A stretch of 64,000 nucleotides of DNA from Amphritea atlantica. GTDB taxonomy: Bacteria > Pseudomonadota > Gammaproteobacteria > Pseudomonadales > Balneatricaceae. The stretch is taken from the NCBI RefSeq assembly GCF_018860855.1, contig NZ_JAHKQE010000009.1, positions 212,438 through 276,437 on the forward strand. The letters run 5' to 3'. Made by a program: the position numbers and the translations under genes. The number at the start of each line of letters is the position of its first letter. Positions within the stretch are counted from its first letter, which is position 1. Shown piece by piece: positions 36,880 through 46,581 of this stretch. The notes under the pieces were generated by a model. The model searched no databases. It saw only the letters and a list, made by a program, of their open reading frames with translations, and was not told the origin of the DNA.

Positions 36880-37983
36880 TTATGCTGACAGCGTCGCCAA
36901 AGGATTAACCGCCCAAGGGGCAACAAAGAACTGATCGACAAATGCCGGATCAACCTCTTGTACCGTTTTGTAAGTCCATTGAGGTGCGCCGTCTTTATCG
37001 ACCAACAACGCCCGCACACCTTCGGGGAACTCACGGTGCTTACAGCTCTGCACTGACAGTACCAGTTCGCTCTCAAACACCTCTTTAAGGGACATATGCT
37101 GAGTCACTTCAAGCTGTTTCTTAATCAGGTGAACCGCCAGTGGGCTACCGTGACTGATCGCTTTTTTCGCCCGCGAGATCCATTTATCGTCGCTTTCAAC
37201 GGCCATCAGCCCCTCGACCAAATCAGACAACGAATCGGTATCGGTGATCTGTTGAATAAAGCGGTAATGGTTCTGCACCGGCGAGTCAGGATTGAAGGCT
37301 GCTTGAGATTCCGACTCTAATTGACGCAACACGCGATTAGTCGCGCCATAAGCACAGCCATCCCACTGTTCCGATTGCAGTTTTTCAACCAGATCAGCGC
37401 GACGATCCGACGCGATAAATCGATCCGCCAGCCCTAAAAACAGTGCATCGGCCGCATTCATCGGATTACCGGTCAGCCCCAAGAACAGTCCTGTACGGCC
37501 CGGCATATGATTCAAAAACCAGCTGCCGCCGACATCAGGGTACAGCCCAATCGTCACCTCAGGCATCGCCATATGGGTGCGTTCGGTTACAACCCGATGG
37601 CTACAACCGTTCATCAGCCCCATACCGCCGCCCATCACGATACCGTGGCCCCAACAGATAATTGGCTTAGGGTAGGTATGGATGCTGTAATCGAGGGTAT
37701 ATTCTCGGGTGAAGAAATCGGTAGGGAAATCAGGATCGGCATCGCCGGTCATCGATTTGTATAGATTGACCACATCGCCGCCGGCGCAGAAGGCTTTCTC
37801 ACCCGCGCTATCAAACAGGATGGCGACCACAGAATCATCGTCTTTCCAGCTATCGAGCTTCGGTTGAATCAGATCGATCATCTCGAGCGTTAGGGCATTG
37901 AGGGTACGTTCAGCGTTCAGCTGAATCTCAACAATCTTTTTGCCGTCTTGGGTCGGATATTCATTAAACAGTACACAGCTCAT
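36880..37983 (-). CDS. 3-hydroxyisobutyryl-CoA hydrolase (crotonase family)
   Basis: Releases free 3-hydroxyisobutyrate from its CoA ester in valine breakdown. The 367-residue crotonase-fold protein carries AFCAGGDVVNLYKS, WGHGIVMGGGMGLMNGCSHR, MPEVTIGLYPDVGGSWFLN and the extended C-terminal domain that separates hydrolases from simple hydratases. The open frame extends upstream into the ech gene, but ATG 37983 follows ACAGGAGACAAAAAT and gives the normal length. It lies 22 bases after the enoyl-CoA hydratase stop. Confidence 0.92.
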   Translation of the reverse strand: MSCVLFNEYPTQDGKKIVEIQLNAERTLNALTLEMIDLIQPKLDSWKDDDSVVAILFDSAGEKAFCAGGDVVNLYKSMTGDADPDFPTDFFTREYTLDYSIHTYPKPIICWGHGIVMGGGMGLMNGCSHRVVTERTHMAMPEVTIGLYPDVGGSWFLNHMPGRTGLFLGLTGNPMNAADALFLGLADRFIASDRRADLVEKLQSEQWDGCAYGATNRVLRQLESESQAAFNPDSPVQNHYRFIQQITDTDSLSDLVEGLMAVESDDKWISRAKKAISHGSPLAVHLIKKQLEVTQHMSLKEVFESELVLSVQSCKHREFPEGVRALLVDKDGAPQWTYKTVQEVDPAFVDQFFVAPWAVNPLATLSA

Positions 37984-38005
37984 ATTTTTGTCTCCTGTAT
38001 ACCGC

Positions 38006-38782
38006 TTAGCGGTTTTTCCATTCGGGGGCACGTTTGCCCAAAAAGGCATTAACACCCTCTTTCTGATCTTCGGTAAAGAACAGATCAACAAACAGCTCAC
38101 GTTCCAGAATATAGCCCGCATCCCAATGATGGGTACGGTTGTTCTGAATCAGTTGCTTACAAGAGGCCACGGAAGTTGGGCTTTGCTGTGCGACATTGGC
38201 GGCTAGCTCAAGTGCTTTCTCTAATGCTTGCCCTTGGGGAACAACCTCTTCCACTAGACCAATCTCCTGCGCTTTAGCGGCTTTAATACGCTCGCCGCAG
38301 AGGATCATGCGTTTCGTCCAACCTTCACCCACCAGCATGGTCAGGTTCTGAGTACCACCGGCGCAGGGTAATAACCCTACTTTCGCTTCAGGCAGAGCCA
38401 TCTGGGACTGTTCTTCCGCGATGCGAATATCACAGGCTAATGCCACTTCCAGACCACCGCCCATGGCAAAACCATTAATCGCCGCGATAGAGACACCGCG
38501 GAACTGGCTCAGGGCTTCAAATGCTTCACCAAAATAGCGCGCCATATCCCGCGCGACGCTACGATCACCATCGGCAAATAGGTTTAAATCAGCACCGGCG
38601 GAGAAAAACTTTTCGCCTTGGCCGGTAATCACCAGACTATAAATCGAACGATCTGCATTTAGCTCTTCTACCAGTGCTTTAAGCCCTTTAAGGCTCTCTT
38701 CAGTCCAGGTATTGGCTGGCGGATTATTCATGGTCAGCAGCGCAATATTGCCCCGTTTTTCAACGATCAGCTTATCGGTCAT
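38006..38782 (-). CDS. Enoyl-CoA hydratase
   Basis: Crotonase-family hydratase of 258 residues, probably converting methacrylyl-CoA to 3-hydroxyisobutyryl-CoA here. The oxyanion-hole regions FFSAGADLNLFADG and AINGFAMGGGLEVALACDIR, and the catalytic segment LPEAKVGLLPCAGGTQNL, are intact. The acidic pair expected for hydration is at GGGLE and PEAKVG. It lies between the acyl-CoA dehydrogenase (85 bases) and the hydrolase (22 bases). The specific substrate is inferred from context. Confidence 0.92.
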   Translation of the reverse strand: MTDKLIVEKRGNIALLTMNNPPANTWTEESLKGLKALVEELNADRSIYSLVITGQGEKFFSAGADLNLFADGDRSVARDMARYFGEAFEALSQFRGVSIAAINGFAMGGGLEVALACDIRIAEEQSQMALPEAKVGLLPCAGGTQNLTMLVGEGWTKRMILCGERIKAAKAQEIGLVEEVVPQGQALEKALELAANVAQQSPTSVASCKQLIQNNRTHHWDAGYILERELFVDLFFTEDQKEGVNAFLGKRAPEWKNR

Positions 38783-38867
38783 ATTGATCTTCCTTTGCAG
38801 TCTTAGCGGGTGTTTGTCACACCTTTTATTTTATCTAAGCGTTTATGCTTGTCCGTTAATGCCGCTG

Positions 38868-40025
38868 TTATAGCAGTTCAGCAGCATTTTCCAGTAACAG
38901 TCGACGGGCAATAATAACATTCATAATTTCGTTGGTGCCTTCCAGAATCCGGTGTACCCGGTTATCTCTCAGGAAGCGCTCCATCGGATACTCTTTGATA
39001 TAACCATTGCCACCAAAAATTTGTAGCGCTTCATCGGCCACGCTGAAACCGACATCGGTGGCAAAGCGTTTAGCCATGGCACAGTAAGTGGTTTTATCTG
39101 GATGATTATTATCGAGACGGGAAGCGGCCATGCGCACCATTTGACGGGCGGCCACCAACTCGGTGGCGGCGGTGGCTAATTTAAACTGTAGTGCTTGAAA
39201 GTTAGCCAGACTTTGGCCGAACTGTTTGCGTTCGTGCATATACTCGGTGGCATTATTTAGTGCTTGCTGAGCGGTGCCTACCGAACAGGTGGCGATATTA
39301 ATACGCCCACCATCGAGACCACGCATGGCGATCTTAAAGCCATCCCCTTCCTGCCCTAAGATTGCTGAGGCCGGAATACGTACATCTTCAAAGGTAATCA
39401 TGCGGGTAGGCTGGCTATTCCAACCCATTTTTTCTTCTTTACGGCCATAGGTAATGCCGGGCAGTTTCGCATCCACAGCAAAAGCGGAGATACCTTTAGG
39501 GCCATCTTGACCGGTACGCGCCATCACCACTAAGCAATCGGTCGCGCCCGCACCGGAAATAAAGATCTTGCTACCATTCAGCAGGTAGTCATCGCCATCA
39601 CGGCGAGCGGTGGTTTTCAGCGCCCCCGCATCGGAACCGGCATTCGGCTCGGTCAAACAGTAAGAGGCTAACTTTTCACCGGCGGTCAATTCAGGGCACC
39701 ACTGCTGTCGCACAGACTCGCCACCAAACTCGGAGATCATCCAGGTAGCCATATTGTGAATGGTGATAAAAGCCGTGGTGGAAGTACAGCCCATCGCGAG
39801 CTGTTCAAAGATAATACTGGCGTCTAGTCGGCTCAGCCCTAAGCCACCGACATCCTCATGGGAGTACAAACCGCAGAATCCCAGCTCACCTGCCGCTTTT
39901 AACACATCGACAGGAAACGTTTGATGCAGATCCCATTCGCCGGCATTCGGGGCCAGCTCATTCTGAGCGAACGCGCGGGCCATATCGGCAAACGCTATCT
40001 GCTCTTCGTTCAGTTCAAAATCCAT
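38868..40025 (-). CDS. Acyl-CoA dehydrogenase, probably isobutyryl-CoA dehydrogenase
   Basis: FAD enzyme that would oxidise isobutyryl-CoA to methacrylyl-CoA and pass electrons to ETF. The 385-residue protein has all family blocks: YCLTEPNAGSDAGALKT, GSKIFISGAGATD, RKQFGQSLANFQALQFKLA, QIFGGNGYIKEYPMER and RILEGTNEIMN, where the catalytic Glu of short-chain dehydrogenases is expected. Context between mmsA and the enoyl-CoA hydratase supports isobutyryl-CoA as substrate. The ETF genes lie downstream on the same strand. Confidence 0.92.
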   Translation of the reverse strand: MDFELNEEQIAFADMARAFAQNELAPNAGEWDLHQTFPVDVLKAAGELGFCGLYSHEDVGGLGLSRLDASIIFEQLAMGCTSTTAFITIHNMATWMISEFGGESVRQQWCPELTAGEKLASYCLTEPNAGSDAGALKTTARRDGDDYLLNGSKIFISGAGATDCLVVMARTGQDGPKGISAFAVDAKLPGITYGRKEEKMGWNSQPTRMITFEDVRIPASAILGQEGDGFKIAMRGLDGGRINIATCSVGTAQQALNNATEYMHERKQFGQSLANFQALQFKLATAATELVAARQMVRMAASRLDNNHPDKTTYCAMAKRFATDVGFSVADEALQIFGGNGYIKEYPMERFLRDNRVHRILEGTNEIMNVIIARRLLLENAAELL

Positions 40026-40154
40026 AGATACTCCGTACTTAACATACTGGTAGATTCTTATTTTTATAACAGCTGAATCTTTTTCGTTGTGCGTCTACTG
40101 ACGAAGCCCGCCAAGCAGACTCGCGTCCGGCTTAGCAGGCATCATCAGTCGTAA

Positions 40155-40173
40155 GCGCCTGATAATCAGACGC
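40155..40173. promoter_or_regulatory. Near-perfect 19-bp palindrome between mmsA and acd
   Basis: GCGCCTGAT-A-ATCAGACGC has one mismatched pair around a single central base, which suits a dimeric protein site better than an RNA hairpin. It lies about 14 bases past the mmsA stop and 130 bases before the acyl-CoA dehydrogenase start. Confidence 0.4.
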
Positions 40174-40186
40174 TAAACGATTGGCG

Positions 40187-41689
40187 TTACTTAAGGGTGA
40201 TCGTGGTGTTTACACCATTATCAATATCATCCTCAAACCAACGGGCAGTCACTGTCTTAGTTTCGGTGTAGAACTTAACCGCCTGCTTACCATAAGCATG
40301 CTGGTCACCGTAAAACGACTTTCTCCAACCAGTGAAAGAGAACATAGGCAGTGGCACAGGTACTGGCACGTTGATACCAACCTGACCGACTTTGATTTCA
40401 TGCTGATACTTACGCGCCGCTGCACCCGAAGAGGTGAAGATAGAGGTACCGTTACCGTATGGGTTTTCATTGATCAGCTGAATCGCTTCTTCAATAGTAT
40501 CCACTTCTATGGTAATCAGAACCGGTCCGAAGATCTCTTCCTGATAGATCGACATATCGCGGGTAACACCGGTGAACATGGTTGGTCCTATCCAGTTACC
40601 ATCAGGGTAGCCTTCAACCACGCACTCAGAGCCGTCGAGAATACAGTTAGCACCGGCATCTTTACCCTCTTGGATAAAGTTCAGTACTTTGGCTTTAGCA
40701 TGCGGATTAATCTGTGGACCATAACCGGCCTCTGGATCATTCCACACACCGGGACGTACTTTAGCCAGTGCATCACGTACTTCAGGAATCCACTCACGGG
40801 ATTTACCAACAAACACAGCCACCGAAATTGCCATACAGCGCTGACCAGCAGCACCGACAGAAGCACCGGCAATACTGTTAACAACCTGATTTTTAGCGGC
40901 ATCCGGCATAATGACCATATGGTTTTTAGCACCGGCAAACGCCTGTACCCGTTTCATATGATCAGTACCGGTACGATAGATATGCTCACCTACCGCAACA
41001 GAACCCACAAAAGAGATCGCTGGAGTATCTTTGTGCGTTAACAGTTGATCAACGACATCTTTAGCGCCATGCACAACTTGCAGCAAACCTGCAGGTGCAC
41101 CGGCTTCTTGAAACAGTGCCGCTAGACGCATCGGCGTCAGTGGATCTTGTTCAGAAGGTTTCAATACAAAGGTGTTACCGCAAGCGATCGCCATTGGGAA
41201 CATCCACAGCGGAATCATGGCTGGGAAGTTAAATGGGGTAATACCGACACACACACCCAGTGGCTGGGTGATGCTGTAGCAATCGATTTTACGGGCAACG
41301 TTTTCAACCGTTTCACCCATGCTCAGAGAGGCGATATTGGCCGCATGTTCAACCACTTCAATACCACGCCATACATCGCCTTTAGCATCATCAAAGGTTT
41401 TGCCGGTTTCTAGAGATAGCAGTTCAGCAATCTCATCGTGATGTTCTTTTAGCAATGCCTGATAACGCAGCATCAAACGAGCACGTTCGCCAACCGGCAT
41501 CTCTTTCCATGTTTCAAACGCGGCTTTTGCGCTCTCGACGGCCAGTTCTACTTCATCAGCGGTTGCGCAAGGCACCTGTGCAATCACTTCTTGAGTGGCA
41601 GGGTTAGTTACCGGAATCCAGTTATCACTACGGCTCTGAACCAGCTCACCGTTGATCAGTAAAGGAACTTGTTGCGTCATGTTTTGCAC
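40187..41689 (-). CDS. mmsA: Methylmalonate-semialdehyde dehydrogenase (acylating)
   Basis: CoA-dependent aldehyde dehydrogenase that turns methylmalonate semialdehyde into propionyl-CoA. The 500-residue protein has [20 protein letters not shown], the [15 protein letters not shown] block characteristic of MmsA, and the catalytic Cys in [17 protein letters not shown]. It ends with [17 protein letters not shown] and KTVTARWF, also typical. It is first in the valine-degradation run and divergent from the AraC-type regulator at 41845. Confidence 0.96.
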   Translation of the reverse strand: MQNMTQQVPLLINGELVQSRSDNWIPVTNPATQEVIAQVPCATADEVELAVESAKAAFETWKEMPVGERARLMLRYQALLKEHHDEIAELLSLETGKTFDDAKGDVWRGIEVVEHAANIASLSMGETVENVARKIDCYSITQPLGVCVGITPFNFPAMIPLWMFPMAIACGNTFVLKPSEQDPLTPMRLAALFQEAGAPAGLLQVVHGAKDVVDQLLTHKDTPAISFVGSVAVGEHIYRTGTDHMKRVQAFAGAKNHMVIMPDAAKNQVVNSIAGASVGAAGQRCMAISVAVFVGKSREWIPEVRDALAKVRPGVWNDPEAGYGPQINPHAKAKVLNFIQEGKDAGANCILDGSECVVEGYPDGNWIGPTMFTGVTRDMSIYQEEIFGPVLITIEVDTIEEAIQLINENPYGNGTSIFTSSGAAARKYQHEIKVGQVGINVPVPVPLPMFSFTGWRKSFYGDQHAYGKQAVKFYTETKTVTARWFEDDIDNGVNTTITLK

Positions 41690-41810
41690 CTTCGTATTTA
41701 TTGTAACGTTCTGATTATTGTTGTTGTCAGACCCCGTTAAAAACAGGATCTCGCTGCTTGTATGGGGTCACATTAAAACATAGCTTGCGGCTGCACATGA
41801 TTGATAATGT

Positions 41811-41838
41811 TGCTATATTAATGGACTATATTGCTATT
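41811..41838. promoter_or_regulatory. Direct repeats in the mmsA-mmsR divergent region
   Basis: CTATATT occurs at 41813-41819 and 41826-41832, and TTGCTAT occurs twice (near 41810 and 41831). AraC-family proteins often bind direct repeats, but these are AT-rich and may only be promoter elements. Confidence 0.25.
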
Positions 41839-41844
41839 GAATAC

Positions 41845-42804
41845 ATGAATACCCTAATTAACCCTTTATACCTTAGTCGAGTAGCCACTGTGAGCACCCC
41901 ATCAAACTGGCCTCTGCCGGCCCAGAGCATTCGCTTTGTTTTGCCTCATAAAATCATCCAGAAACTCAGTAATAATAGGCTTTCAAGGGATCTTTATCCG
42001 TTAGGGGCGGGCTATTACAAACACGCGGTCGGGCACCGTATGGAACGCCTAAAACATGATGACTACTTATTGATATATTGCCTTGAAGGGAAAGGTAAAA
42101 TCCGTGTAAACCAGAAGAATATTGCGGTAAATAGCGGTGATTTAGTGGTTCTTCCCCGCGGCGCAGCACACCAGTATGCCTCAAGCCCTAATTTCCCCTG
42201 GACTATCTACTGGTGTCATTTTGAAGGGGGGCTGGCCGATGACTTTATCGCGCATCTAGAGATTCCCAGCCACAAACCGGTGGTTCATCTGGGGCTACAC
42301 AGCAATCTCGTGAGTGAATTCGAGGCGCTGCTTGAAGCCCGCCATAGCAGCTATCACCTGAATGCTTTTATTAATGCCGCCAATCAATTGCGCCAGATCC
42401 TCACCCATATCGCACTGCTGCAACCACTGGTGCGCAGCCAGGACGCAGATAGTTTCGATCTAGAGAAGATCCACAGCCTGATGCAAGCGCATATCCATGA
42501 ACAACTGGATATCGATACCCTGGCAAACAGCGTCAACCTATCGAAATTTCACTTTATCAAACGCTATAAAGATGCCACCGGCACCACGCCGATCAACCAC
42601 TTTATCCAGCTTAAAACCCAACGGGCCTGTCACCTGCTGGATATCAGCACCCGCACCGTTGCCGAAGTGGCCTTTATGGTGGGCTATGAGGACGCCTACT
42701 ATTTCTCTCGTATCTTTAAGAAAGTGATGGGCATCTCACCAACCCAATATCGCAAACTGCAGGTCGGTGCTTGGTCCTATAAGAGTTTTAAACAAGAAAA
42801 CTAG
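41845..42804 (+). CDS. mmsR: AraC-family regulator, MmsR-like
   Basis: Likely activator of the divergent mms operon. The N-terminal half holds a cupin-type ligand domain (LLIYCLEGKGKIRVNQKN; SGDLVVLPRGAAHQYASS). The C-terminal half has two helix-turn-helix units: DTLANSVNLSKFHFIKRYK and VAEVAFMVGYEDAYYFSRIF, followed by the closing GISPTQYRK. The frame is open from 41758. ATG 41845 is taken as the start because upstream bases contain promoter-like repeats; no clear ribosome-binding sequence helps, and GTG 41890 is also possible. The effector is unknown, possibly a valine-pathway intermediate. Confidence 0.85.
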   Translation: MNTLINPLYLSRVATVSTPSNWPLPAQSIRFVLPHKIIQKLSNNRLSRDLYPLGAGYYKHAVGHRMERLKHDDYLLIYCLEGKGKIRVNQKNIAVNSGDLVVLPRGAAHQYASSPNFPWTIYWCHFEGGLADDFIAHLEIPSHKPVVHLGLHSNLVSEFEALLEARHSSYHLNAFINAANQLRQILTHIALLQPLVRSQDADSFDLEKIHSLMQAHIHEQLDIDTLANSVNLSKFHFIKRYKDATGTTPINHFIQLKTQRACHLLDISTRTVAEVAFMVGYEDAYYFSRIFKKVMGISPTQYRKLQVGAWSYKSFKQEN

Positions 42805-42976
42805 CAGCTCCCCATGCTATGCCCAGCGCTCATCAGGGCTGATGCACAACGAAAAAAACAGATACTGTCACCAAACTGCAACGCATTGCCCTTAACTTAT
42901 TCAGCTCTTTGATAAGTACTTTAGGGAATACGACAAGCCTTCCTGAAGCGCTTTGATTATCCAGCAATAAGCAAAT

Positions 42977-43002
42977 AAAACCGTTTTCTGCAAAACAGTT
43001 TT
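42977..43002. promoter_or_regulatory. Paired AAAACNGTTTT palindromes upstream of pit
   Basis: AAAACCGTTTT (42977-42987) and AAAACAGTTTT (42992-43002) lie 15 bases apart start to start, 28 bases before the pit start codon. They could be a repressor site or an RNA hairpin in the 5' leader. They do not resemble a PHO box. Confidence 0.45.
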
Positions 43003-43030
43003 ACCTTTAAGGCGTTTCAGGAGGACTCAA

Positions 43031-44632
43031 ATGGCAACATCCACGACCTATAGCCCTAGTAAGACACCAATGTCTGGGGATACTAAACTCAGCTTATTTT
43101 TTGCCATCGGCTTTATCGCCATGATTGGCTATTTTATGGCCTGGGGATTGGATTACACCCAACATAACCATGTCATGCTCTTTATTCTAGCCACCGCCTT
43201 TGGTGTCTTTATGGCATTCAATATCGGCGGTAATGATGTCGCCAACTCCTTCGGCACCAGTGTCGGTGCTGGCACCCTAACGATTAAGCAGGCACTCATC
43301 GTTGCCGCCATTTTTGAGGTCAGCGGCGCGGTTATCGCCGGCGGCGAAGTGACAAAAACTATCCGTAAAGGGATCGTGGACCTGTCGAGCATTCATGTCG
43401 ACCCGATGCAGTTCGTCTATATCATGATGGCCGCCCTACTGGCCGCTGCATTATGGTTATTAATCGCCACCAAGCGTGGCTGGCCGGTATCCACTACCCA
43501 CTCCATTATCGGTGGTATTGTCGGTAGCTCCATCGCCTTAGGTTTTTTTGTCGATGGACCCGGTACCGCATTGGCTCTGATTAAATGGGATCAAATCGGC
43601 ACCATTGCGGTTTCATGGGTACTTTCACCGGTACTCGGTGGACTGGTGTCTTACACCCTGTTCTATCAAATCAAAAAATATGTACTGCGCTATAACGAAG
43701 CGACTGCCGAAGAACTGGTGACCATTAAGCAGGAGAAGAAACGGCATAAAGCGCAACATAAGAAAGCTTTTGAGCGCTTAGCTGAACTGCAACAGATCTC
43801 CTATACCACAGCTATGGCCCGTGATGCCCATACCGTGCGCGATGGTGATTTCGACCCTCAAGAGCTTGAATCCGAGTATTACCAAGAACTGCACAAGATT
43901 GAACAAAAGAAAAGTGAGCTTAACGCCACCCATGCTTTAGAAACCTATGTGCCGATCTTTGCCGCCCTAGGTAGTATGCTGATTGCCGGCATGCTGCTGT
44001 TCAAAGGGTTAAAGCATATGCAACTGGGTTTAAGTAGCCTAGATAACTACCTAATTATCGGCATGATTGGTGCGGCGGTTTGGTTGGTGATGGCGATATT
44101 TGCTAAAACGCTGAAAGGCAAAGACCTCGATAAATCGACCTTTTTGATGTTCAGTTGGATGCAGGTATTTACCGCCTCCGGCTTCGCTTTCAGCCACGGC
44201 GCCAACGATATCGCCAATGCGATCGGTCCCTTTGCCGCCATTCTGGATGTACTACGCACCGGTGAAATGGGCTCCGAAGCCGCCGTCCCCACCGTTGCCA
44301 TGCTGACCTTTGGTATCGCCTTGATCGTTGGCCTCTGGTTTATCGGTAAAGAGGTGATTCAAACTGTCGGCCACAACCTCACGAAGATGCATCCTGCGTC
44401 CGGTTTTGCGGCGGAATTATCGGCGGCCGGTGTGGTAATGCTTGCCTCGGTGATGGGCTTGCCGGTTTCCAGTACTCATATCCTCATTGGTGCCGTGCTC
44501 GGTGTGGGTATGGTCAACAGCAATGCCAACTGGGCGCTGATGAAGCCTATCGGCATGGCTTGGGTGATCACCCTACCCGCCGCCGCTATCATGTCGGCCA
44601 TCACCTTCTATCTGCTGATGATCGCATTCTAA
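43031..44632 (+). CDS. Pit-family inorganic phosphate transporter
   Basis: Proton- or sodium-coupled low-affinity phosphate permease of 533 residues. The two repeated halves each carry the family signature: [19 protein letters not shown] in the first and [19 protein letters not shown] in the second. Each half also has a V-STTH or VSSTH turn ([32 protein letters not shown]). A charged cytoplasmic loop of about 90 residues (about 215-305) joins them. ATG 43031 follows an ideal AGGAGGACTCAA. It is monocistronic, with a strong terminator after it. Confidence 0.94.
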   Translation: MATSTTYSPSKTPMSGDTKLSLFFAIGFIAMIGYFMAWGLDYTQHNHVMLFILATAFGVFMAFNIGGNDVANSFGTSVGAGTLTIKQALIVAAIFEVSGAVIAGGEVTKTIRKGIVDLSSIHVDPMQFVYIMMAALLAAALWLLIATKRGWPVSTTHSIIGGIVGSSIALGFFVDGPGTALALIKWDQIGTIAVSWVLSPVLGGLVSYTLFYQIKKYVLRYNEATAEELVTIKQEKKRHKAQHKKAFERLAELQQISYTTAMARDAHTVRDGDFDPQELESEYYQELHKIEQKKSELNATHALETYVPIFAALGSMLIAGMLLFKGLKHMQLGLSSLDNYLIIGMIGAAVWLVMAIFAKTLKGKDLDKSTFLMFSWMQVFTASGFAFSHGANDIANAIGPFAAILDVLRTGEMGSEAAVPTVAMLTFGIALIVGLWFIGKEVIQTVGHNLTKMHPASGFAAELSAAGVVMLASVMGLPVSSTHILIGAVLGVGMVNSNANWALMKPIGMAWVITLPAAAIMSAITFYLLMIAF

Positions 44633-44660
44633 GCGCGCGCTAAGTCTTTATAACAGCCCA

Positions 44661-44690
44661 TAAAAAGCCAGACACTGTCTGGCTTTTTAG
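44661..44690 (+). terminator. Bidirectional terminator between pit and the Lrp-type gene
   Basis: A perfect 13-bp stem AAAAAGCCAGACA/TGTCTGGCTTTTT flanked by A and T runs on both sides. It serves the convergent genes on both strands. Confidence 0.92.
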
Positions 44691-44720
44691 GCTTTCACGG
44701 GTGAACAAGCCGCTGCTAAG

Positions 44721-45146
44721 TCACTCCCACTCCTGCATCACCACATGGGTGACAATTTTCACCCCACTGGGCAATTCTTCATCCACCTCTTCAAGAATGT
44801 CATGTAAGCGCTGCATCGAGGCAAATTCTAAATACACCAGCAGATCCACTTCGCCGCTGATCCCGTGACAATATTTCACCTCGGGATACTGCAAGAGAAA
44901 CTGCACTAAGGGGCGACACTTAAAACCGCCATGTTTAATCTCAAAATGCGCCTTAAGCGGGCCTTGTTGATCCAGCTTTGTTGAGGTGATCACCCGATAC
45001 CCGAGAATATCCCCCTGCTCCTCCATCCGCTTCACCCGTTCAGAGACAGCGGGTCGCGACAGATTTACCTGTGCGGCAATCGCCGAAACACTCTGACGGG
45101 CATTGTCTCGCAGCGCGGCGATTATTTTCTGATCAAAACTATCCAT
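44721..45146 (-). CDS. Lrp/AsnC-family transcriptional regulator
   Basis: A 141-residue regulator with an N-terminal helix-turn-helix (VSAIAAQVNLSRPAVSERVK) followed by the LEQQGDILGY-type linker (here MEEQGDILGYRV) and a C-terminal RAM ligand domain (VKYCHGISGEVDLLVYLEF). It is divergent from a YjeH-type amino-acid exporter with 130 bases between them. By analogy with Lrp-family exporter pairs it may induce the exporter in response to an amino acid. Confidence 0.9.
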   Translation of the reverse strand: MDSFDQKIIAALRDNARQSVSAIAAQVNLSRPAVSERVKRMEEQGDILGYRVITSTKLDQQGPLKAHFEIKHGGFKCRPLVQFLLQYPEVKYCHGISGEVDLLVYLEFASMQRLHDILEEVDEELPSGVKIVTHVVMQEWE

Positions 45147-45276
45147 GCGTAAACTCGGCTATTCAAATCGTCAGTAGCAATTTGGAAAATGCTGCAGATC
45201 GACGGTAAACCACGACGTAATATTTCCCGCACTCAGCGTACACTCTACTGACAAGATATATCGATCTGGAAAAAAG

Positions 45277-46569
45277 ATGCCTAGGCTAAATCAAACAATC
45301 ACCCGCTGGCAAGGGGTGGGACTCATTGCAACGACTCTTTTAGGCACCGGTGTGTTTATCCTGCCACAACTCACCATCGTTGCCGCTGGCGATAAAGCGA
45401 TCTGGGCTTGGGTTATTCTCCTCATGGGCATTCTGCCGCTGGCCTATATTTTTGCCGAACTCGGCCGCCGTTTTACCCATTCGGCCGGACCTGCCTATTT
45501 TGTTGAGCGTGCTTTTGGCCAACTGCCGGGCCGCATTATCGGCCTCTTATTTGTGTTTACCGTGCCCCCTGGTATCGCGGCAGCACTGATGATGACCTTT
45601 AAATTTTTACAACCCATTGTCACCCTGAGCGACAGCCAAACGCTCACGGCAGAACTGCTTGTTTTACTGCTGATATTTTTTATTAACCGGCGCGGCTTAC
45701 AGCTATCGGGCCGGATACAGATGGCACTCACCCTGCTTATTTTAGGGGTGGTGTTAGCGATGATGGCCGCGGTTTTTATCCAGCCTCCGGTATTAACCTC
45801 AAGCGCGACCGTCAGTCTAGCCACACCCCATGATTACAGCCATATAATGCAGGCGATCAGCTTAGCGATTTGGAGCTTTCTCGGTATCGAGGCGATCACC
45901 CACCTCGCGGGTGAATTTAAAGATGTACAGCGAGACTTTATTCCAGCCACCCTGTTTGGCATTACCCTCGTCGGACTGATTTTTATCGGTTGTACCTGGT
46001 TATCGATGATGGCCCCAGAGCATCCATTAGCGATGGTCGCCGTGTTTGAAATGCTTTTTGGTCATAGTGGCCGCTGGGTCATTGGTGTATTGGGCTTTGT
46101 GAGTGGCATCGCCACGATCAATGTCTATTTCGCCAGCCTGTCCCGCCTAGCTTGGAGCTTCAGTCGGGAAGGCATTTTACCCCAGCCACTGCAGACCCTA
46201 AACCGCCACCAGATACCGGCGACATCGCTGATCACCTTTATCACCCTCTCGGCGGTGATACTGATCATCAGCTATCTGGAAAATATGGATTTCGCGGTGA
46301 TGGCCCACTGGGTCAATGGCTCATTCATCCTGATCTATAGCGCGGCGATGTTGGCAGCCTGGAAACTATTATCCCATCGCCATAAGCCCGCCATTATGAC
46401 CGGTCTAATTGTCTGTGCGGTGTTTATCTACTGCCTTGGTAGCGCTATGCTCTATGCCTTAGTGCTAAGTCTAGTCATCACCATCGCACTGCTGGCGCAA
46501 CAGTTATGGAAGCGTAATAATCTGGTGGACAAAAGCGCGGTCTATCATGATAGCCCAACGGATCTATAG
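45277..46569 (+). CDS. yjeH: YjeH-type amino-acid exporter (APC superfamily)
   Basis: A 430-residue membrane protein with about twelve hydrophobic segments. The N-terminus ITRWQGVGLIATTLLGTGVF and FAELGRRFTHSAGPAYFVER match the APC fold and the E. coli YjeH subfamily, which exports methionine and branched-chain amino acids. The divergent Lrp-type regulator supports amino-acid export. The specific substrate is inferred. It converges with the TetR gene, with 12 bases between the stops. Confidence 0.85.
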   Translation: MPRLNQTITRWQGVGLIATTLLGTGVFILPQLTIVAAGDKAIWAWVILLMGILPLAYIFAELGRRFTHSAGPAYFVERAFGQLPGRIIGLLFVFTVPPGIAAALMMTFKFLQPIVTLSDSQTLTAELLVLLLIFFINRRGLQLSGRIQMALTLLILGVVLAMMAAVFIQPPVLTSSATVSLATPHDYSHIMQAISLAIWSFLGIEAITHLAGEFKDVQRDFIPATLFGITLVGLIFIGCTWLSMMAPEHPLAMVAVFEMLFGHSGRWVIGVLGFVSGIATINVYFASLSRLAWSFSREGILPQPLQTLNRHQIPATSLITFITLSAVILIISYLENMDFAVMAHWVNGSFILIYSAAMLAAWKLLSHRHKPAIMTGLIVCAVFIYCLGSAMLYALVLSLVITIALLAQQLWKRNNLVDKSAVYHDSPTDL

Positions 46570-46581
46570 ACGACCCCGAAC

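Noticed and set aside
40181..41041. Long plus-strand frame of 286 codons
   Set aside because: It lies entirely inside mmsA on the opposite strand, and its translation has no family features while mmsA is complete and typical.
42960..43030. PHO box upstream of pit
   Set aside because: No CTGTCAT-type direct repeats with 11-base period were found; only the AAAACNGTTTT palindromes are present.
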